The notes: generated by a model from the sequence alone, not told the origin. A DNA stretch of 64,000 nt from Kribbella flavida DSM 17836 (GCF_000024345.1 NC_013729.1:6510001-6574000); one strand, 5' to 3'. Positions 24,787 to 33,897 are shown, counted from the first letter of the stretch. Numbers and translations: made by a program.

Positions 24787-24799
24787 GTAATTGAATTAC
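24787..24799. promoter_or_regulatory. RpiR-type operator palindrome before the nagZ operon
   Basis: The sequence GTAATTGAATTAC is a perfect 6-1-6 inverted repeat, and the base after it extends the match to the TGTAATTnAATTACA pattern known for the RpiR-family regulator HexR. It lies between the predicted promoter and the ribosome site of the first gene, an ideal roadblock position for the RpiR/MurR regulator encoded at 16330..17232. Confidence 0.7.
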
Positions 24800-24819
24800 A
24801 ACGTTCCCCCTGGACGCGA

Positions 24820-24848
24820 AAGTTACCCACGCCACAGATCAGGGTCAA
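24820..24848 (-). promoter_or_regulatory. Sigma-70-type promoter of the peptidoglycan-salvage operon
   Basis: On the minus strand, TTGACC (24843-24848) and TAACTT (24820-24825) are separated by exactly 17 bases. Transcription should start near 24813, giving a leader of about 40 bases that includes the palindrome at 24787. Confidence 0.65.
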
Positions 24849-24930
24849 GAGGAAACGGACACCTCATCCAACACGCCGCTCCGGCCGGCGACAACAGACC
24901 GCGCTCCATCAACCGCTTGATCACGGCCGT

Positions 24931-24970
24931 CGTCCGGGCAGCTCGGGGCATCCCGGGGCAGCTTGGGGCA
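24931..24970. repeat. Four-unit 10-base tandem repeat
   Basis: Four consecutive 10-base units share the consensus NYCGGGGCAG: gtccgggcag, ctcggggcat, cccggggcag, cttggggcag. They lie just past the stop of the DUF4345 gene and upstream of the salvage-operon promoter. Function unknown; it may be a slippage product or protein site. Confidence 0.65.
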
Positions 24971-24980
24971 GTTCGGCTCG

Positions 24981-25394
24981 TCACGGGGTGATGGCTTTGT
25001 GGTGCCACCACAGGAGTGCGGGGACGACGGTGAGTTCGACGGCCAGGGCGCCCACGTAGGCCGGGTGGGGCCAGTCGGTGAGCAGGATCGACAGGAGGCG
25101 GGTGAGGCCGCCGACGATCCCGAGGGCGAGAACGGCTCGGGTGGCGAGGGCTCGTTCGACGGGGCGGCGCAGGGACCACAGCAGGAGGAGACCGGCGGCG
25201 AACCAGTAGAGGTTGGCGAAACGGAACTCGCTGTCGACGGTCGGAGTCACCGGCGCACCGCCCGGAAGGTGGGCGGGGCCGGCGAAGATCCCGAAGAGGC
25301 CGGTGACCAGCGGTACGACGGCGATGGCGATCAGGCTCGCGCGGAGGGGCTTCGAGACAGTGCTGCGGACAGGGGAAGTCGCGGTGCCGGTCAT
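24981..25394 (-). CDS. DUF4345-like small membrane protein
   Basis: The protein has 137 residues with four likely membrane spans (about 20-40, 62-80, 87-107 and 112-130) and resembles DUF4345. A conserved-looking segment is DSEFRFANLYWFAAGL. Its function is unknown. It has its own ATG at 25394 and is separated from both neighbours by intergenic DNA with a hairpin upstream and tandem repeats downstream, so it is probably monocistronic. Confidence 0.75.
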   Translation of the reverse strand: MTGTATSPVRSTVSKPLRASLIAIAVVPLVTGLFGIFAGPAHLPGGAPVTPTVDSEFRFANLYWFAAGLLLLWSLRRPVERALATRAVLALGIVGGLTRLLSILLTDWPHPAYVGALAVELTVVPALLWWHHKAITP

Positions 25395-25445
25395 GCCTGC
25401 ATCATCGTTGCCGGCGGGGGCCAGGAGGTCGACGACGTTCGTGAT

Positions 25446-25467
25446 CCGTCACACCCTCCCGTGACGG
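25446..25467. repeat. Inverted repeat upstream of the DUF4345 gene
   Basis: CCGTCAC and GTGACGG are perfect 7-base arms around an 8-base loop, in the 109-base gap between two minus-strand genes. It could end transcription of the EEP gene or bind a regulator; no T-run follows on the minus strand. Confidence 0.45.
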
Positions 25468-25503
25468 CGTCACCCCTCCGCCAGGTCCGGCGCTGACTCG
25501 AGG

Positions 25504-26313
25504 TCACAGTTCGAAGGTCGCGACGACCGGGAGGTGGTCGGCGGCGTGGGTGATGGGGGTGCGGGCGGACTTGGCGCGGAAGTCCGTGGAGTGCAGGACG
25601 TAGTCGATCCGTCGAAGTGGCAGGACGGCGGGGTTGGTCAAGCCGAGGCCGAAGCCGACCTCGGGCCAGGTGTCCTTCAGGACCGTGGTGAGGTGCTTGA
25701 TCTCCGGCGCGGTCGGCACGGCGTTGAGGTCGCCGGTGAGCAAGGTCGGTGTGGTGGAACCGGCGAGCAGCTGGACGATCCGCTGCGACTGCTCGACGCG
25801 CTCGGCGGAGGTCAGCTTGGACAGGTGGGTGGTGGCGAAGCGCACGTCCCGGCCGGCGACGTCGATGGTGGCGACGGCCAGACCGCGTTGCTCGCTGCCG
25901 GCGTGCAGCGGCAGCAAGGTGTTGCTGAAGCTCGTGATCGGGTAGCGGGACAGGATCGCGGTGCCGTACTGGCGGCGCGGCTCGCCGGGCACGAGCGGAT
26001 CGAGGTCGAGGTTGGCGGCGAACCGGTACTCCATGCCGAGCCGGGTGGCCAGCCAGGCGGCCTGGTTCTGCCAGTTGCTGCGTTCGCTCCAGTGCACGTC
26101 GACCTCTTGCAGACCGACCACCGCGGCGCCGGACTGGGCGATCACGGTCGCGATCCGCTCCAGGTTCAGGACACCGTCGACGCCTTGGGCGTGGTGGATG
26201 TTGTAAGTCATCACCGGCACCGTGGTGACCGCACGCGGCTGAGCGACGGCCGCGACCGGGGCCAGCACCAGCAGAGCGGCGACAGCGGCGAACAGGCGGG
26301 AAAGTCGAGGCAT
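25504..26313 (-). CDS. Secreted EEP family protein, copy 2
   Basis: The protein has 269 residues from ATG 26313 with a signal peptide (LFAAVAALLVLAPVAAVAQ). It is clearly paralogous to the EEP protein at 20281..21162: both share LQEVDVHWSERS, a Y-F-DP-L-GEPRRQYG segment and a C-terminal DH-PVVA. Metal-site residues TYNIHHA, GDLNAVP and ADHLPVVATF are present. It is predicted to be a secreted phosphodiesterase with unknown substrate. A longer upstream start at 26421 is rejected because it precedes the signal peptide. Confidence 0.85.
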   Translation of the reverse strand: MPRLSRLFAAVAALLVLAPVAAVAQPRAVTTVPVMTYNIHHAQGVDGVLNLERIATVIAQSGAAVVGLQEVDVHWSERSNWQNQAAWLATRLGMEYRFAANLDLDPLVPGEPRRQYGTAILSRYPITSFSNTLLPLHAGSEQRGLAVATIDVAGRDVRFATTHLSKLTSAERVEQSQRIVQLLAGSTTPTLLTGDLNAVPTAPEIKHLTTVLKDTWPEVGFGLGLTNPAVLPLRRIDYVLHSTDFRAKSARTPITHAADHLPVVATFEL

Positions 26314-26410
26314 GAGCCAGACAGAACCACGCCGTCGGCTCACCGAGCCAACGTTTGCTCGCTCGTCGAAACCATCGCGCCGGCCGGGGCCGCCGGTGGA
26401 GACAGCGAAG

Positions 26411-26439
26411 TCCCCTGGCACCGCGCAGGCGCCAGGGAA
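26411..26439 (-). terminator. Hairpin after glmM
   Basis: Arms TCCCCTGGC and GCCAGGGAA pair over about 9 positions with one wobble around an 11-base loop, 10 bases past the glmM stop. No clear T-run follows, so it is a likely but not certain terminator of rplM-rpsI-glmM. Confidence 0.5.
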
Positions 26440-26448
26440 CTTCGGCAG

Positions 26449-27795
<1,347 letters not shown>

Positions 27796-27802
27796 CAGGT
27801 GA

Positions 27803-28324
27803 TCAGCGCTTGCTGTACTGCGGAGCCTTACGGGCCTTCTTGAGACCGGCCTTCTTGCGCTCCTTGATCCGCGCGTCGCGGCTGAGCAGACCGGCCTTCT
27901 TCAGCCCCGGACGGTTCGCCTCCTCGTCGGCGGCGTTCAGGCAGCGGGCGATGCCGAGCTGCAGCGCACCGGCCTGGCCGGTGATGCCGCCGCCGTTGAT
28001 CCGGGCGATCACGTCGTAGGAGCCCTCGAGCCCGGCCACGACGAACGGCTCGTTCACGTGCTGCTGGTGCACCTTGTTCGGGAAGTACACGTCGATCGGC
28101 TTGCCGTTGACGGTGATGTTGCCCGTCCCCGGAACCAGGCGGACGCGGGCGACGGCCTCCTTGCGGCGACCGGTCGCGCCGGCCGGGTTGATCACCGCGA
28201 CGCGGCCGGACTCGGCGCGCTGCTCCGGGCTCGGGTTCGTCTCGGAGGTGTAGGCGACCGGGCCCTCGCTGTCGATGGGGACCTCAGGGTCGAACTCGGC
28301 GGTCTCGGTGGTGATGTCGCTCAC
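27803..28324 (-). CDS. rpsI: 30S ribosomal protein S9
   Basis: The protein has 173 residues because of an acidic extension of about 45 residues before the conserved core ([15 protein letters not shown]). The C-terminus ends in the characteristic [12 protein letters not shown] tail that reaches the P-site tRNA. The start is GTG 28324. It is encoded 35 bases after rplM and 7 bases before glmM. Confidence 0.97.
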   Translation of the reverse strand: MSDITTETAEFDPEVPIDSEGPVAYTSETNPSPEQRAESGRVAVINPAGATGRRKEAVARVRLVPGTGNITVNGKPIDVYFPNKVHQQHVNEPFVVAGLEGSYDVIARINGGGITGQAGALQLGIARCLNAADEEANRPGLKKAGLLSRDARIKERKKAGLKKARKAPQYSKR

Positions 28325-28359
28325 GCTGGAAATCCTCGTTTACCTGGCTCGTCGATCGC

Positions 28360-28803
28360 TTACTGGGCGATCTGGGTGATCTCGAACGTCTTCGGCTGCT
28401 GGGCCGCGTGCGGGTGCTCCGGACCGGCGTACACCTTCAGCTTGGTCAGCAGCTTCCGGCTCAGCCGGTTCTTCGGCAGCATGCCCCAGACGGCCTTCTC
28501 GACGACCTTGCGCGGGTCCTTGGCGAGCAGCTCGCCGACCGGCGTGCTGGTCAGACCACCCGGGTAGCCGGAGTGACGGTAGGCCAGCTTGTCGGTCCGC
28601 TTGTTGCCGGACAGCGCGACCTTGGACGCGTTGACGACGACGACGAAGTCTCCACCGTCCACGTGCGGGGCGAACGTCGGCTTGTGCTTGCCGCGCAGAA
28701 GAGTGGCGATCTGGACGGCGAGCCGACCGAGCGTGACGTCGGTGGCGTCGATCACATGCCACTCACGAGTGACGTCAGCAGGCTTCGGGCTGTACGTGCG
28801 CAC
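28360..28803 (-). CDS. rplM: 50S ribosomal protein L13
   Basis: The protein has 147 residues from GTG 28803, giving the canonical start [20 protein letters not shown]. An in-frame ATG at 28836 would add 11 residues that are not conserved and is rejected. The core motifs LRGKHKPTF and [13 protein letters not shown] are present. It is the first gene of rplM-rpsI-glmM with a strong promoter 98 bases upstream. Confidence 0.97.
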   Translation of the reverse strand: MRTYSPKPADVTREWHVIDATDVTLGRLAVQIATLLRGKHKPTFAPHVDGGDFVVVVNASKVALSGNKRTDKLAYRHSGYPGGLTSTPVGELLAKDPRKVVEKAVWGMLPKNRLSRKLLTKLKVYAGPEHPHAAQQPKTFEITQIAQ

Positions 28804-28900
28804 GGTCGTTGACCTTCGTTTCTCAGAGGTTGACAAAACTGGAGCGTCGGCGAGCGGTTCACCGTGACCGGTGTTGACCTGGAACGCACAACAGCAGCCC

Positions 28901-28930
28901 AGAATACCGGCGCGGACACGTCGGGGTCAA
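28901..28930 (-). promoter_or_regulatory. Promoter of rplM-rpsI-glmM
   Basis: On the minus strand TTGACC (28925-28930) and TATTCT (28901-28906) are 18 bases apart. It sits back to back with the citrate synthase promoter, with about 30 bases between the two -35 boxes. Confidence 0.7.
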
Positions 28931-28960
28931 AGTGAGCGTGACCGACCGGGGGACCCCGGC

Positions 28961-28989
28961 TTGGAACCGAACTCCGACCGCACTAGTTT
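28961..28989 (+). promoter_or_regulatory. Promoter of citrate synthase gene
   Basis: TTGGAA (28961-28966) and TAGTTT (28984-28989) are separated by 17 bases. This would give a leader of about 85 bases before GTG 29081. Confidence 0.6.
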
Positions 28990-29080
28990 AGCGGTGAAGA
29001 TTGAAGTCCGAACCGCGTCCCGCCGGCTGACGATAACCCTCACTCACCGGGCGATGACGCCAGCTTCCGAAGAGGGCATT

Positions 29081-30367
29081 GTGACCGAACAGTCGCTCAC
29101 CGTCCGGGACAACCGGACCGGCAAGGACTACGACCTTGCCATCACCGACGGCACCATCCGCGCCGCCGATCTCAAGCAGATCAGCGCCTCCGACGGAGAC
29201 GGGGGGCTGGCCACCTACGACCCCGGCTTCGTCAACACCGCCTCCACCCGCTCGGCCGTCACTTTCATCGACGGCGACCAGGGCATTCTCGAGTACCGCG
29301 GCTACCCGATCGAGCAGCTGGCCGAGCAGTCGAACTACCTCGAGGTCGCCTACCTGCTGATCAACGGCAGCCTGCCGAACAAGACCGAGTACGAGGCCTG
29401 GGCGCACGACGTGACCTATCACACGTTCGTGCACGAGAACCTGAAGACCTTCATGCAGGGCTTCCGGTACGACGCGCACCCGATGGGCATGCTGCTGGCC
29501 TCGGTCGGCGCGCTGTCCACCTTCTACCCCGAGTCGCGCAACATCTTCGACGAGGAGTCGCGGGCGCTGCAGATCCGCCGGCTGATCGCCAAGATGCCGA
29601 CGCTCGGCGCGTTCGCGTTCCGGCACGCGCAGGGCAAGCCCTACGTGTACCCGGACAACGAGCTCAGCTACGCGGCGAACTTCCTGTCGATGCTGTTCAA
29701 GATGAGCGAGCCCAAGTACGCCGCCGACGACCGGCTGGTCCGGGCGCTGGAGATCCTGTTCATCCTGCACGCCGACCACGAGCAGAACGCCTCCACCAAC
29801 GCGGTCCGGGCGATCGGCTCGACCCAGGTCGACCCGTACAGCGCGGTCACCGGTGGCATCGCAGCCCTCTACGGCCCGCTGCACGGCGGCGCCAACGAGG
29901 CGGTGCTGAAGATGCTGCGCCGGATCGGCACGCTGGACAACATCCCGTCGTTCATCGAGGGCGTGAAGAACGGCGAAGAGCGGCTGATGGGCTTCGGCCA
30001 CCGGGTCTACAAGAACTACGACCCGCGGGCCAAGATCATCAAGAAGGCCGCCGACGACGTGTTCGAGGTGACCGGGATCAACCCGTTGCTGAAGATCGCC
30101 GTCGAGCTGGAGAAGATCGCGCTGGAGGACGAGTACTTCGTCTCCCGCAAGCTCTACCCGAACGTCGACTTCTACTCCGGCCTGATCTACGAGGCCCTGC
30201 AGTTCCCGCCGGAGATGTTCACCGTGCTGTTCGCCATCCCGCGCACCTCGGGCTGGCTGGCGCAGTGGCTGGAAATGCTCGGCGACGGCGACCAGAAGAT
30301 CGCCCGCCCGAAGCAGATCTACACCGGCGGCCGCGGCATCGACTACGTGCCGATGGGCGACCGCTGA
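29081..30367 (+). CDS. gltA: Citrate synthase
   Basis: The protein has 428 residues from GTG 29081, which has a GAGG ribosome site 6 bases away; the frame stays open back to 28871 but the extra residues are not conserved. Conserved motifs are YRGYPIEQLAEQSNY, the His of ILHADHEQNAS, the PLHGGANEAVL His, and MGFGHRVYKNYDPRA with a later Asp in YPNVDFYSG. It condenses oxaloacetate and acetyl-CoA at entry to the TCA cycle. Length and motifs are those of the hexameric type II enzyme. Confidence 0.97.
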   Translation: MTEQSLTVRDNRTGKDYDLAITDGTIRAADLKQISASDGDGGLATYDPGFVNTASTRSAVTFIDGDQGILEYRGYPIEQLAEQSNYLEVAYLLINGSLPNKTEYEAWAHDVTYHTFVHENLKTFMQGFRYDAHPMGMLLASVGALSTFYPESRNIFDEESRALQIRRLIAKMPTLGAFAFRHAQGKPYVYPDNELSYAANFLSMLFKMSEPKYAADDRLVRALEILFILHADHEQNASTNAVRAIGSTQVDPYSAVTGGIAALYGPLHGGANEAVLKMLRRIGTLDNIPSFIEGVKNGEERLMGFGHRVYKNYDPRAKIIKKAADDVFEVTGINPLLKIAVELEKIALEDEYFVSRKLYPNVDFYSGLIYEALQFPPEMFTVLFAIPRTSGWLAQWLEMLGDGDQKIARPKQIYTGGRGIDYVPMGDR

Positions 30368-30382
30368 CCCCACGCACCACCC

Positions 30383-30420
30383 GCGAAGGCCCTCTCGAGC
30401 TGACTCGAGAGGGCCTTCGC
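30383..30420 (+). terminator. Strong intrinsic-type hairpin after gltA
   Basis: Arms GCGAAGGCCCTCTCGAG (30383-30399) and its exact reverse complement (30404-30420) form a 17-base perfect stem with a CTGA loop, 15 bases past the stop. No long T-run follows, as is common for actinobacterial terminators. Confidence 0.85.
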
Positions 30421-30498
30421 CCGTTCCGGGCCTGACCCGCCAGGCCTACGGGACACCCTGACCGGTACGCCGTACGCCGGTCCGCCCGGTACGCCGGG

Positions 30499-30516
30499 CT
30501 ACCTCCGCGGAGGTAG
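30499..30516. promoter_or_regulatory. Perfect 18-base palindrome upstream of the DoxX-like gene
   Basis: CTACCTCCGCGGAGGTAG has no mismatch and no spacer. It lies 86 bases before the start codon of the DoxX-like gene, a position suited to an operator for a dimeric repressor. The cognate regulator is not identified; the nearest regulator gene is the TetR at 31730. Confidence 0.6.
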
Positions 30517-30601
30517 TCCCGGTGCCGCCACCGGCCCGACGCGCGGCAGGGGTGGTTTTCGCGACGCTGTGGTGGACATCGACCACGACAGGAGAACCAC
30601 C

Positions 30602-31081
30602 ATGAATTCCCTGCTGCAAAAGGACTTTGCGTCGGCCGGCGCGACCCGCCTCACCGGCTGGCTCGGCCGTCACAGCGTCGACATCCTCCGGATCAGCCTC
30701 GGGCTGGTCTTCCTCGGCTTCGGCCTGCTGAAGTTCTTCCCCGGCGCGAGTCCGGCCGAAGGGCTGGTGATGCGCACGCTCGACACCCTCACGCTCGGCG
30801 TGGTCAGCGGCCAGACCGCCGTCGTGCTGACCGCGGTGATGGAGTGCTTCATCGGGCTCACGCTGCTCACCGGCCGGTTCCTGCGAACGGGACTGCTGGT
30901 GCTGGGGATGGCACTGGTGGGCATCATGTCGCCGCTGGTGCTGTTCTTCGGCGACCTGTTCCCGGGCACGCCGACGCTGGAGGCGCAGTACGTGCTGAAG
31001 GACATCGTCCTGGCTGCCGCCGGCCTGGTGATCGCCGCGAAGGCGCTGGCCGCCGCACCCCTGCAAGGCCTGCGGGGTTGA
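30602..31081 (+). CDS. DoxX-like integral membrane protein
   Basis: The protein has 159 residues from ATG 30602, which has an AGGAG ribosome site 7 bases away. Four hydrophobic spans are visible (about 33-52, 72-92, 99-120 and 128-150). RISLGLVFLGFGLLKFFPGA near residue 28 and the following GL-T segment resemble DoxX/DUF417-type proteins. Members of this group are linked to redox or detoxification, but no function can be stated. A palindrome upstream hints at regulation. Confidence 0.75.
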   Translation: MNSLLQKDFASAGATRLTGWLGRHSVDILRISLGLVFLGFGLLKFFPGASPAEGLVMRTLDTLTLGVVSGQTAVVLTAVMECFIGLTLLTGRFLRTGLLVLGMALVGIMSPLVLFFGDLFPGTPTLEAQYVLKDIVLAAAGLVIAAKALAAAPLQGLRG

Positions 31082-31090
31082 GCACTTGGG

Positions 31091-31130
31091 ACGGCCCCGG
31101 CCCGGCATGGTTGCCGCGGACCGGGGCCGT
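31091..31130. terminator. Bidirectional hairpin between convergent genes
   Basis: ACGGCCCCGG (31091-31100) and CCGGGGCCGT (31121-31130) are exact 10-base complements with a 20-base loop, in the 65-base gap between the convergent DoxX-like and SnoaL-like genes. It could serve both directions. Confidence 0.7.
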
Positions 31131-31146
31131 ACTGCGCTGCTGCGGA

Positions 31147-31602
31147 CTACGACGCCGCGGCACCATCGAGCGGTTCCCGGGCTGCGGCGAAGAGCTGCTC
31201 GAGGGTGCCACGGGCCCGCGCCATCGCGATGTGATCGATGTAGTCGCGGGATTCCACGATCATCCCGTCCCGGACCCGCAGGACGAACACGCACGGCGCC
31301 CGGAACGGCGTACCGGTGGCGATCACCGTGCCGGCGTACTCGAACTCGGCGACGATCACCTCCGGGTCGGCGGTTTGGTGGATCCGGATGTTCTGGGGCC
31401 GGAAGCGGATCGCCTCGGCGACCCGTGGACCGGTACCGCCGAAGTGCGCACGCAGCGCGTCCCGGCTGAGCAGCGGGCGGTCACCGCCCGGGGCCATCGG
31501 ATGACGGACGTCGGTCTGCTCGGCGTAGAGCCCGGGCAGGGCGGCGAAGTCGCGGTCCGCGACCCCGTGGACCAGGCGCAGGAAGACCTCACTGGGTGTC
31601 AC
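31147..31602 (-). CDS. SnoaL-like / NTF2-fold protein
   Basis: The protein has 151 residues from GTG 31602 with an AGAGG ribosome site. VFLRLVHGVADRDFAALPGLY at the N-terminus, the LLSRDALRAHFGG segment and RDGMIVESRDYIDHIAMAR at the end fit the SnoaL-like cone fold of NTF2 proteins, often small isomerases, hydrolases or carriers. It is transcribed divergently from a TetR gene across a strong palindrome, so it is probably the repressor's target. The substrate is unknown. Confidence 0.8.
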   Translation of the reverse strand: MTPSEVFLRLVHGVADRDFAALPGLYAEQTDVRHPMAPGGDRPLLSRDALRAHFGGTGPRVAEAIRFRPQNIRIHQTADPEVIVAEFEYAGTVIATGTPFRAPCVFVLRVRDGMIVESRDYIDHIAMARARGTLEQLFAAAREPLDGAAAS

Positions 31603-31624
31603 GTGCTTCCTCTCGTCAGCGCGA

Positions 31625-31670
31625 TAAGCGAAGTTGCCACTCCGAATATATGGAGTAGTGACTTCGCTTA
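31625..31670. promoter_or_regulatory. Nested inverted repeat, TetR operator candidate
   Basis: Outer arms TAAGCGAAGT (31625-31634) and ACTTCGCTTA (31661-31670), and inner arms ACTCC (31639-31643) and GGAGT (31652-31656), share one dyad centre at 31647.5. It lies between the divergent SnoaL-like and TetR genes, as expected for an autoregulated operator. Confidence 0.75.
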
Positions 31671-31729
31671 CAACCGATCGGTGGTCCGCGGCGTCTTCTA
31701 CGCTGTGCGGGACGAAGGAGGGTGGCCGG

Positions 31730-32284
31730 GTGCGAGCTGACGCGCGGGACAACCGGGAGCGGATCCTGGCCGCGGCCGAGGAAGTGTTCGGGCGGTCGCC
31801 GGCCGCCTCCACCGACGACGTCGCGAAGCTGGCCGGCGTCGGGATCGCCACCGTGTTCCGGCACTTCCCGACCAAGCTGGAGCTGCTGGAGGCCGTGCTC
31901 ACCGTGCGGCTGGAGCGGCTCCGCGACCAGGCCCGGGAACTGGTCGGCAGCGGCGATCCGAGGACGGCGTTCTTCGCGTTCTTCGCGCAGGTGGTCGGTG
32001 AGGCGGCGTCGAAGCTGGCGATCGCCGACGCGCTCGCCGCGGCCGGTGCCGCCGTCGGTGAGGAGGCCTACAAGGCCGGAGCCGGGCTGCGCGAGGCCTT
32101 CGGCGAGCTGCTGACCCAGGCCCAACGCGCCGGCGTCGTACGCCAGGACGCGGACCAGCCCGAGGTGTACGCGCTGCTCGTCAGCGCATCCCGGGGAGCA
32201 ACGGCTCTCGGACTGGCTCCCGACGTCCGCGACCGCATGCTGAACCTCCTGTACGACGGACTGCGGCCTGGGCGTACTCCGTGA
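31730..32284 (+). CDS. TetR family transcriptional regulator
   Basis: The protein has 184 residues from GTG 31730, chosen for its GGAGGG ribosome site; an upstream in-frame ATG at 31634 falls inside the operator and is rejected. The helix-turn-helix is TDDVAKLAGVGIATVFRHFP (about residues 28-47). The C-terminal ligand domain is Ala-rich. It most likely represses the divergent SnoaL-like gene and itself. Its stop overlaps the GTG of the next gene as GTGA, so the GH18-like and GNAT genes may be co-transcribed. Confidence 0.9.
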   Translation: MRADARDNRERILAAAEEVFGRSPAASTDDVAKLAGVGIATVFRHFPTKLELLEAVLTVRLERLRDQARELVGSGDPRTAFFAFFAQVVGEAASKLAIADALAAAGAAVGEEAYKAGAGLREAFGELLTQAQRAGVVRQDADQPEVYALLVSASRGATALGLAPDVRDRMLNLLYDGLRPGRTP

Positions 32285-33312
32285 GGCGTCGCTGGCAGAG
32301 CTGGTCCCGCCGACGCCGCGTGGTCGTCGTACTGCTGCTGGTCTTCGCGCTGCTCGTCCCTCTACCGCTCGGCGCGTACGCGGTCTCGCTGCGCATCCAC
32401 TACGCCGGCGATCCCGCGTCCACAGCGCAGACGCGCAACCAGGACGCGCTCTGGCTCGGTCACGCCTGGGTCGACGGCCGCAAGACCGCCGCAGACGTCA
32501 CCGCACTCGCGGAGCGACTCTCCGGTACCGGCATCCGCGACCTCTACGTGCACGCCGGGCCGCTGGAGCACGACGGCACCCTGCCGCTGGCCGAGGTGTC
32601 GCCGAAAGCCCGCTGGTTCACCGACGCGATGAGCAAGGCCGCTCCCGGCGTACGGGTGCAGGCCTGGCTCGGCGATCTGGTCCTGCCGGCCAAGAACCCG
32701 GGCATGGACCTGGACAGCCAGGCGGTCCGGGACCAGGTGACCGCGTCGTCGGCGGCTGTGCTGGACCAGGGGTTCGACGGCATCCACTTCGACTTCGAGC
32801 CGGTGCACTCGGGGTCGAAGGGCTTCCTGGCGGTGCTGGACCAGGTCCACGCGCTCACCACTGGGCGCGGCGTACCGCTGTCGGTCGCGGCGGCGCAGAT
32901 CGACCCGCTGTTCAAGCTGAACGCCCTGCCGCTGGCCATCGCCGGCGAAGGCAAGTGGTGGTCGCAGGAGTACTTCGGTCAGGTCGCCCGGCGGGTGGAG
33001 CAGATCGCGGTCATGTCCTACGACACCGCGATGCCGCTGGAGTCCCTGTACGGCGGGTACGTCGCCCAGCAGACCAAGCTGGCGCTGGAGGTGACACCGG
33101 ACCACGTGGACCTGCTGATGGGCCTCCCGGCGTACTGGGAGAGCAATCCGAGTCACTGGGGGCACGCTGAGACCGTCGAGGCCGCTGTCCGTGGCGCACG
33201 CCTCGGTCTCGGCGACTCCTCGCGGCAGAACTTCGGCCTGGCCCTGTACGTCGACTTCACCGCGACCGACGAGCACTGGACCGCGTACCGCAACGCATGG
33301 GTGAGGAAATGA
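32281..33312 (+). CDS. GH18-like TIM-barrel glycosidase family protein, membrane-anchored
   Basis: The protein has 343 residues. An Arg-rich start and one hydrophobic span (residues 14-35) indicate a membrane anchor or uncleaved signal. The GH18 barrel is suggested by DQGFDGIHFDFEPVHSG near residue 165 and IAVMSYDTAMP near 243. The canonical D-x-x-D-x-D-x-E signature reads DGIHFDFE: the first acidic residue of the inner DxDxE is His, while the last Asp and the catalytic Glu remain. It may be an altered chitinase-like hydrolase or a binding protein. It is coupled to TetR by GTGA and to the GNAT by ATGA. Confidence 0.78.
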   Translation: MRRRWQSWSRRRRVVVVLLLVFALLVPLPLGAYAVSLRIHYAGDPASTAQTRNQDALWLGHAWVDGRKTAADVTALAERLSGTGIRDLYVHAGPLEHDGTLPLAEVSPKARWFTDAMSKAAPGVRVQAWLGDLVLPAKNPGMDLDSQAVRDQVTASSAAVLDQGFDGIHFDFEPVHSGSKGFLAVLDQVHALTTGRGVPLSVAAAQIDPLFKLNALPLAIAGEGKWWSQEYFGQVARRVEQIAVMSYDTAMPLESLYGGYVAQQTKLALEVTPDHVDLLMGLPAYWESNPSHWGHAETVEAAVRGARLGLGDSSRQNFGLALYVDFTATDEHWTAYRNAWVRK

Positions 33313-33854
33313 GCACTTTGACCTTCCGGCGCGTGACCCGCGACGACTTCCCGCTGCTGGCCCAATGGCTGGCCAACCCGCACGTCGAGCGCTGGTGGAA
33401 CCACGAGACCGACCCGGCTGCTGTCGAGCGGGACTTCGGGGCGAGCGCCGACGGACGCGAGCCGTCCGAGGACTTCCTGCTGCTGGTGGACGAGCAGCCG
33501 GCCGGGCTGATCCAGCGGAGCCGGCTGACCGACTACCCCGAAGAGCTGGAGACTTTCGCCGAGCTGACCGACGTACCGGACGGCGCGGTGATCGTGGACT
33601 ACTTCATCGGCGCCACGGAGCACACCGGCCAGGGTCTGGGGACGGCGATGATCGCCGCCATGGTCGCGAAGATCTGGACGGAGCTGCCGGCGACGCCGGC
33701 GGTACTGGCCGCGGTGGTCGCCGCCAACCGGAACTCCTGGCGGGCCCTCGAACGCGCCGGCTTCCGCCGCGTCGCCGAAGGGCCGATGGAGCCGGACAAC
33801 CCGGTCGACGACCCGCTGCACTACGTCTACCGCCTCGACCGCCCCGCCGCCTGA
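33309..33854 (+). CDS. GNAT acetyltransferase, aminoglycoside 6'-N-acetyltransferase-like
   Basis: The protein has 181 residues from ATG 33309, which overlaps the previous stop as ATGA and has a GAGG ribosome site; an earlier ATG at 33297 is possible but would overlap further. LAQWLANPHVERWWNHE at the start, YFIGATEHTGQGLGTAMIAAM (acetyl-CoA loop) and NRNSWRALERAGFRRVAEGP at the end resemble the AAC(6')/Acetyltransf_8 group. That group also includes siderophore and amine acetylases, so resistance is not implied. Confidence 0.85.
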   Translation: MSTLTFRRVTRDDFPLLAQWLANPHVERWWNHETDPAAVERDFGASADGREPSEDFLLLVDEQPAGLIQRSRLTDYPEELETFAELTDVPDGAVIVDYFIGATEHTGQGLGTAMIAAMVAKIWTELPATPAVLAAVVAANRNSWRALERAGFRRVAEGPMEPDNPVDDPLHYVYRLDRPAA

Positions 33855-33897
33855 ACAGGCACGGCGAGACGGTCGCGTTCGGCTGTGCGCCCGGAGC

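Noticed and set aside
24931-24970. CRISPR-like repeat
   Set aside because: Units are 10 bases with no spacers and no cas genes in the window.
24791-24991. 66-residue plus-strand frame upstream of the salvage operon
   Set aside because: No family features; it overlaps the predicted promoter, operator and tandem repeat of the minus strand.
28871-29080. N-terminal extension of citrate synthase
   Set aside because: The residues are not conserved and the promoter lies inside; GTG 29081 has a good ribosome site.
33309-33854. Aminoglycoside resistance gene
   Set aside because: Similarity is only at the GNAT subfamily level; resistance cannot be claimed from sequence alone.
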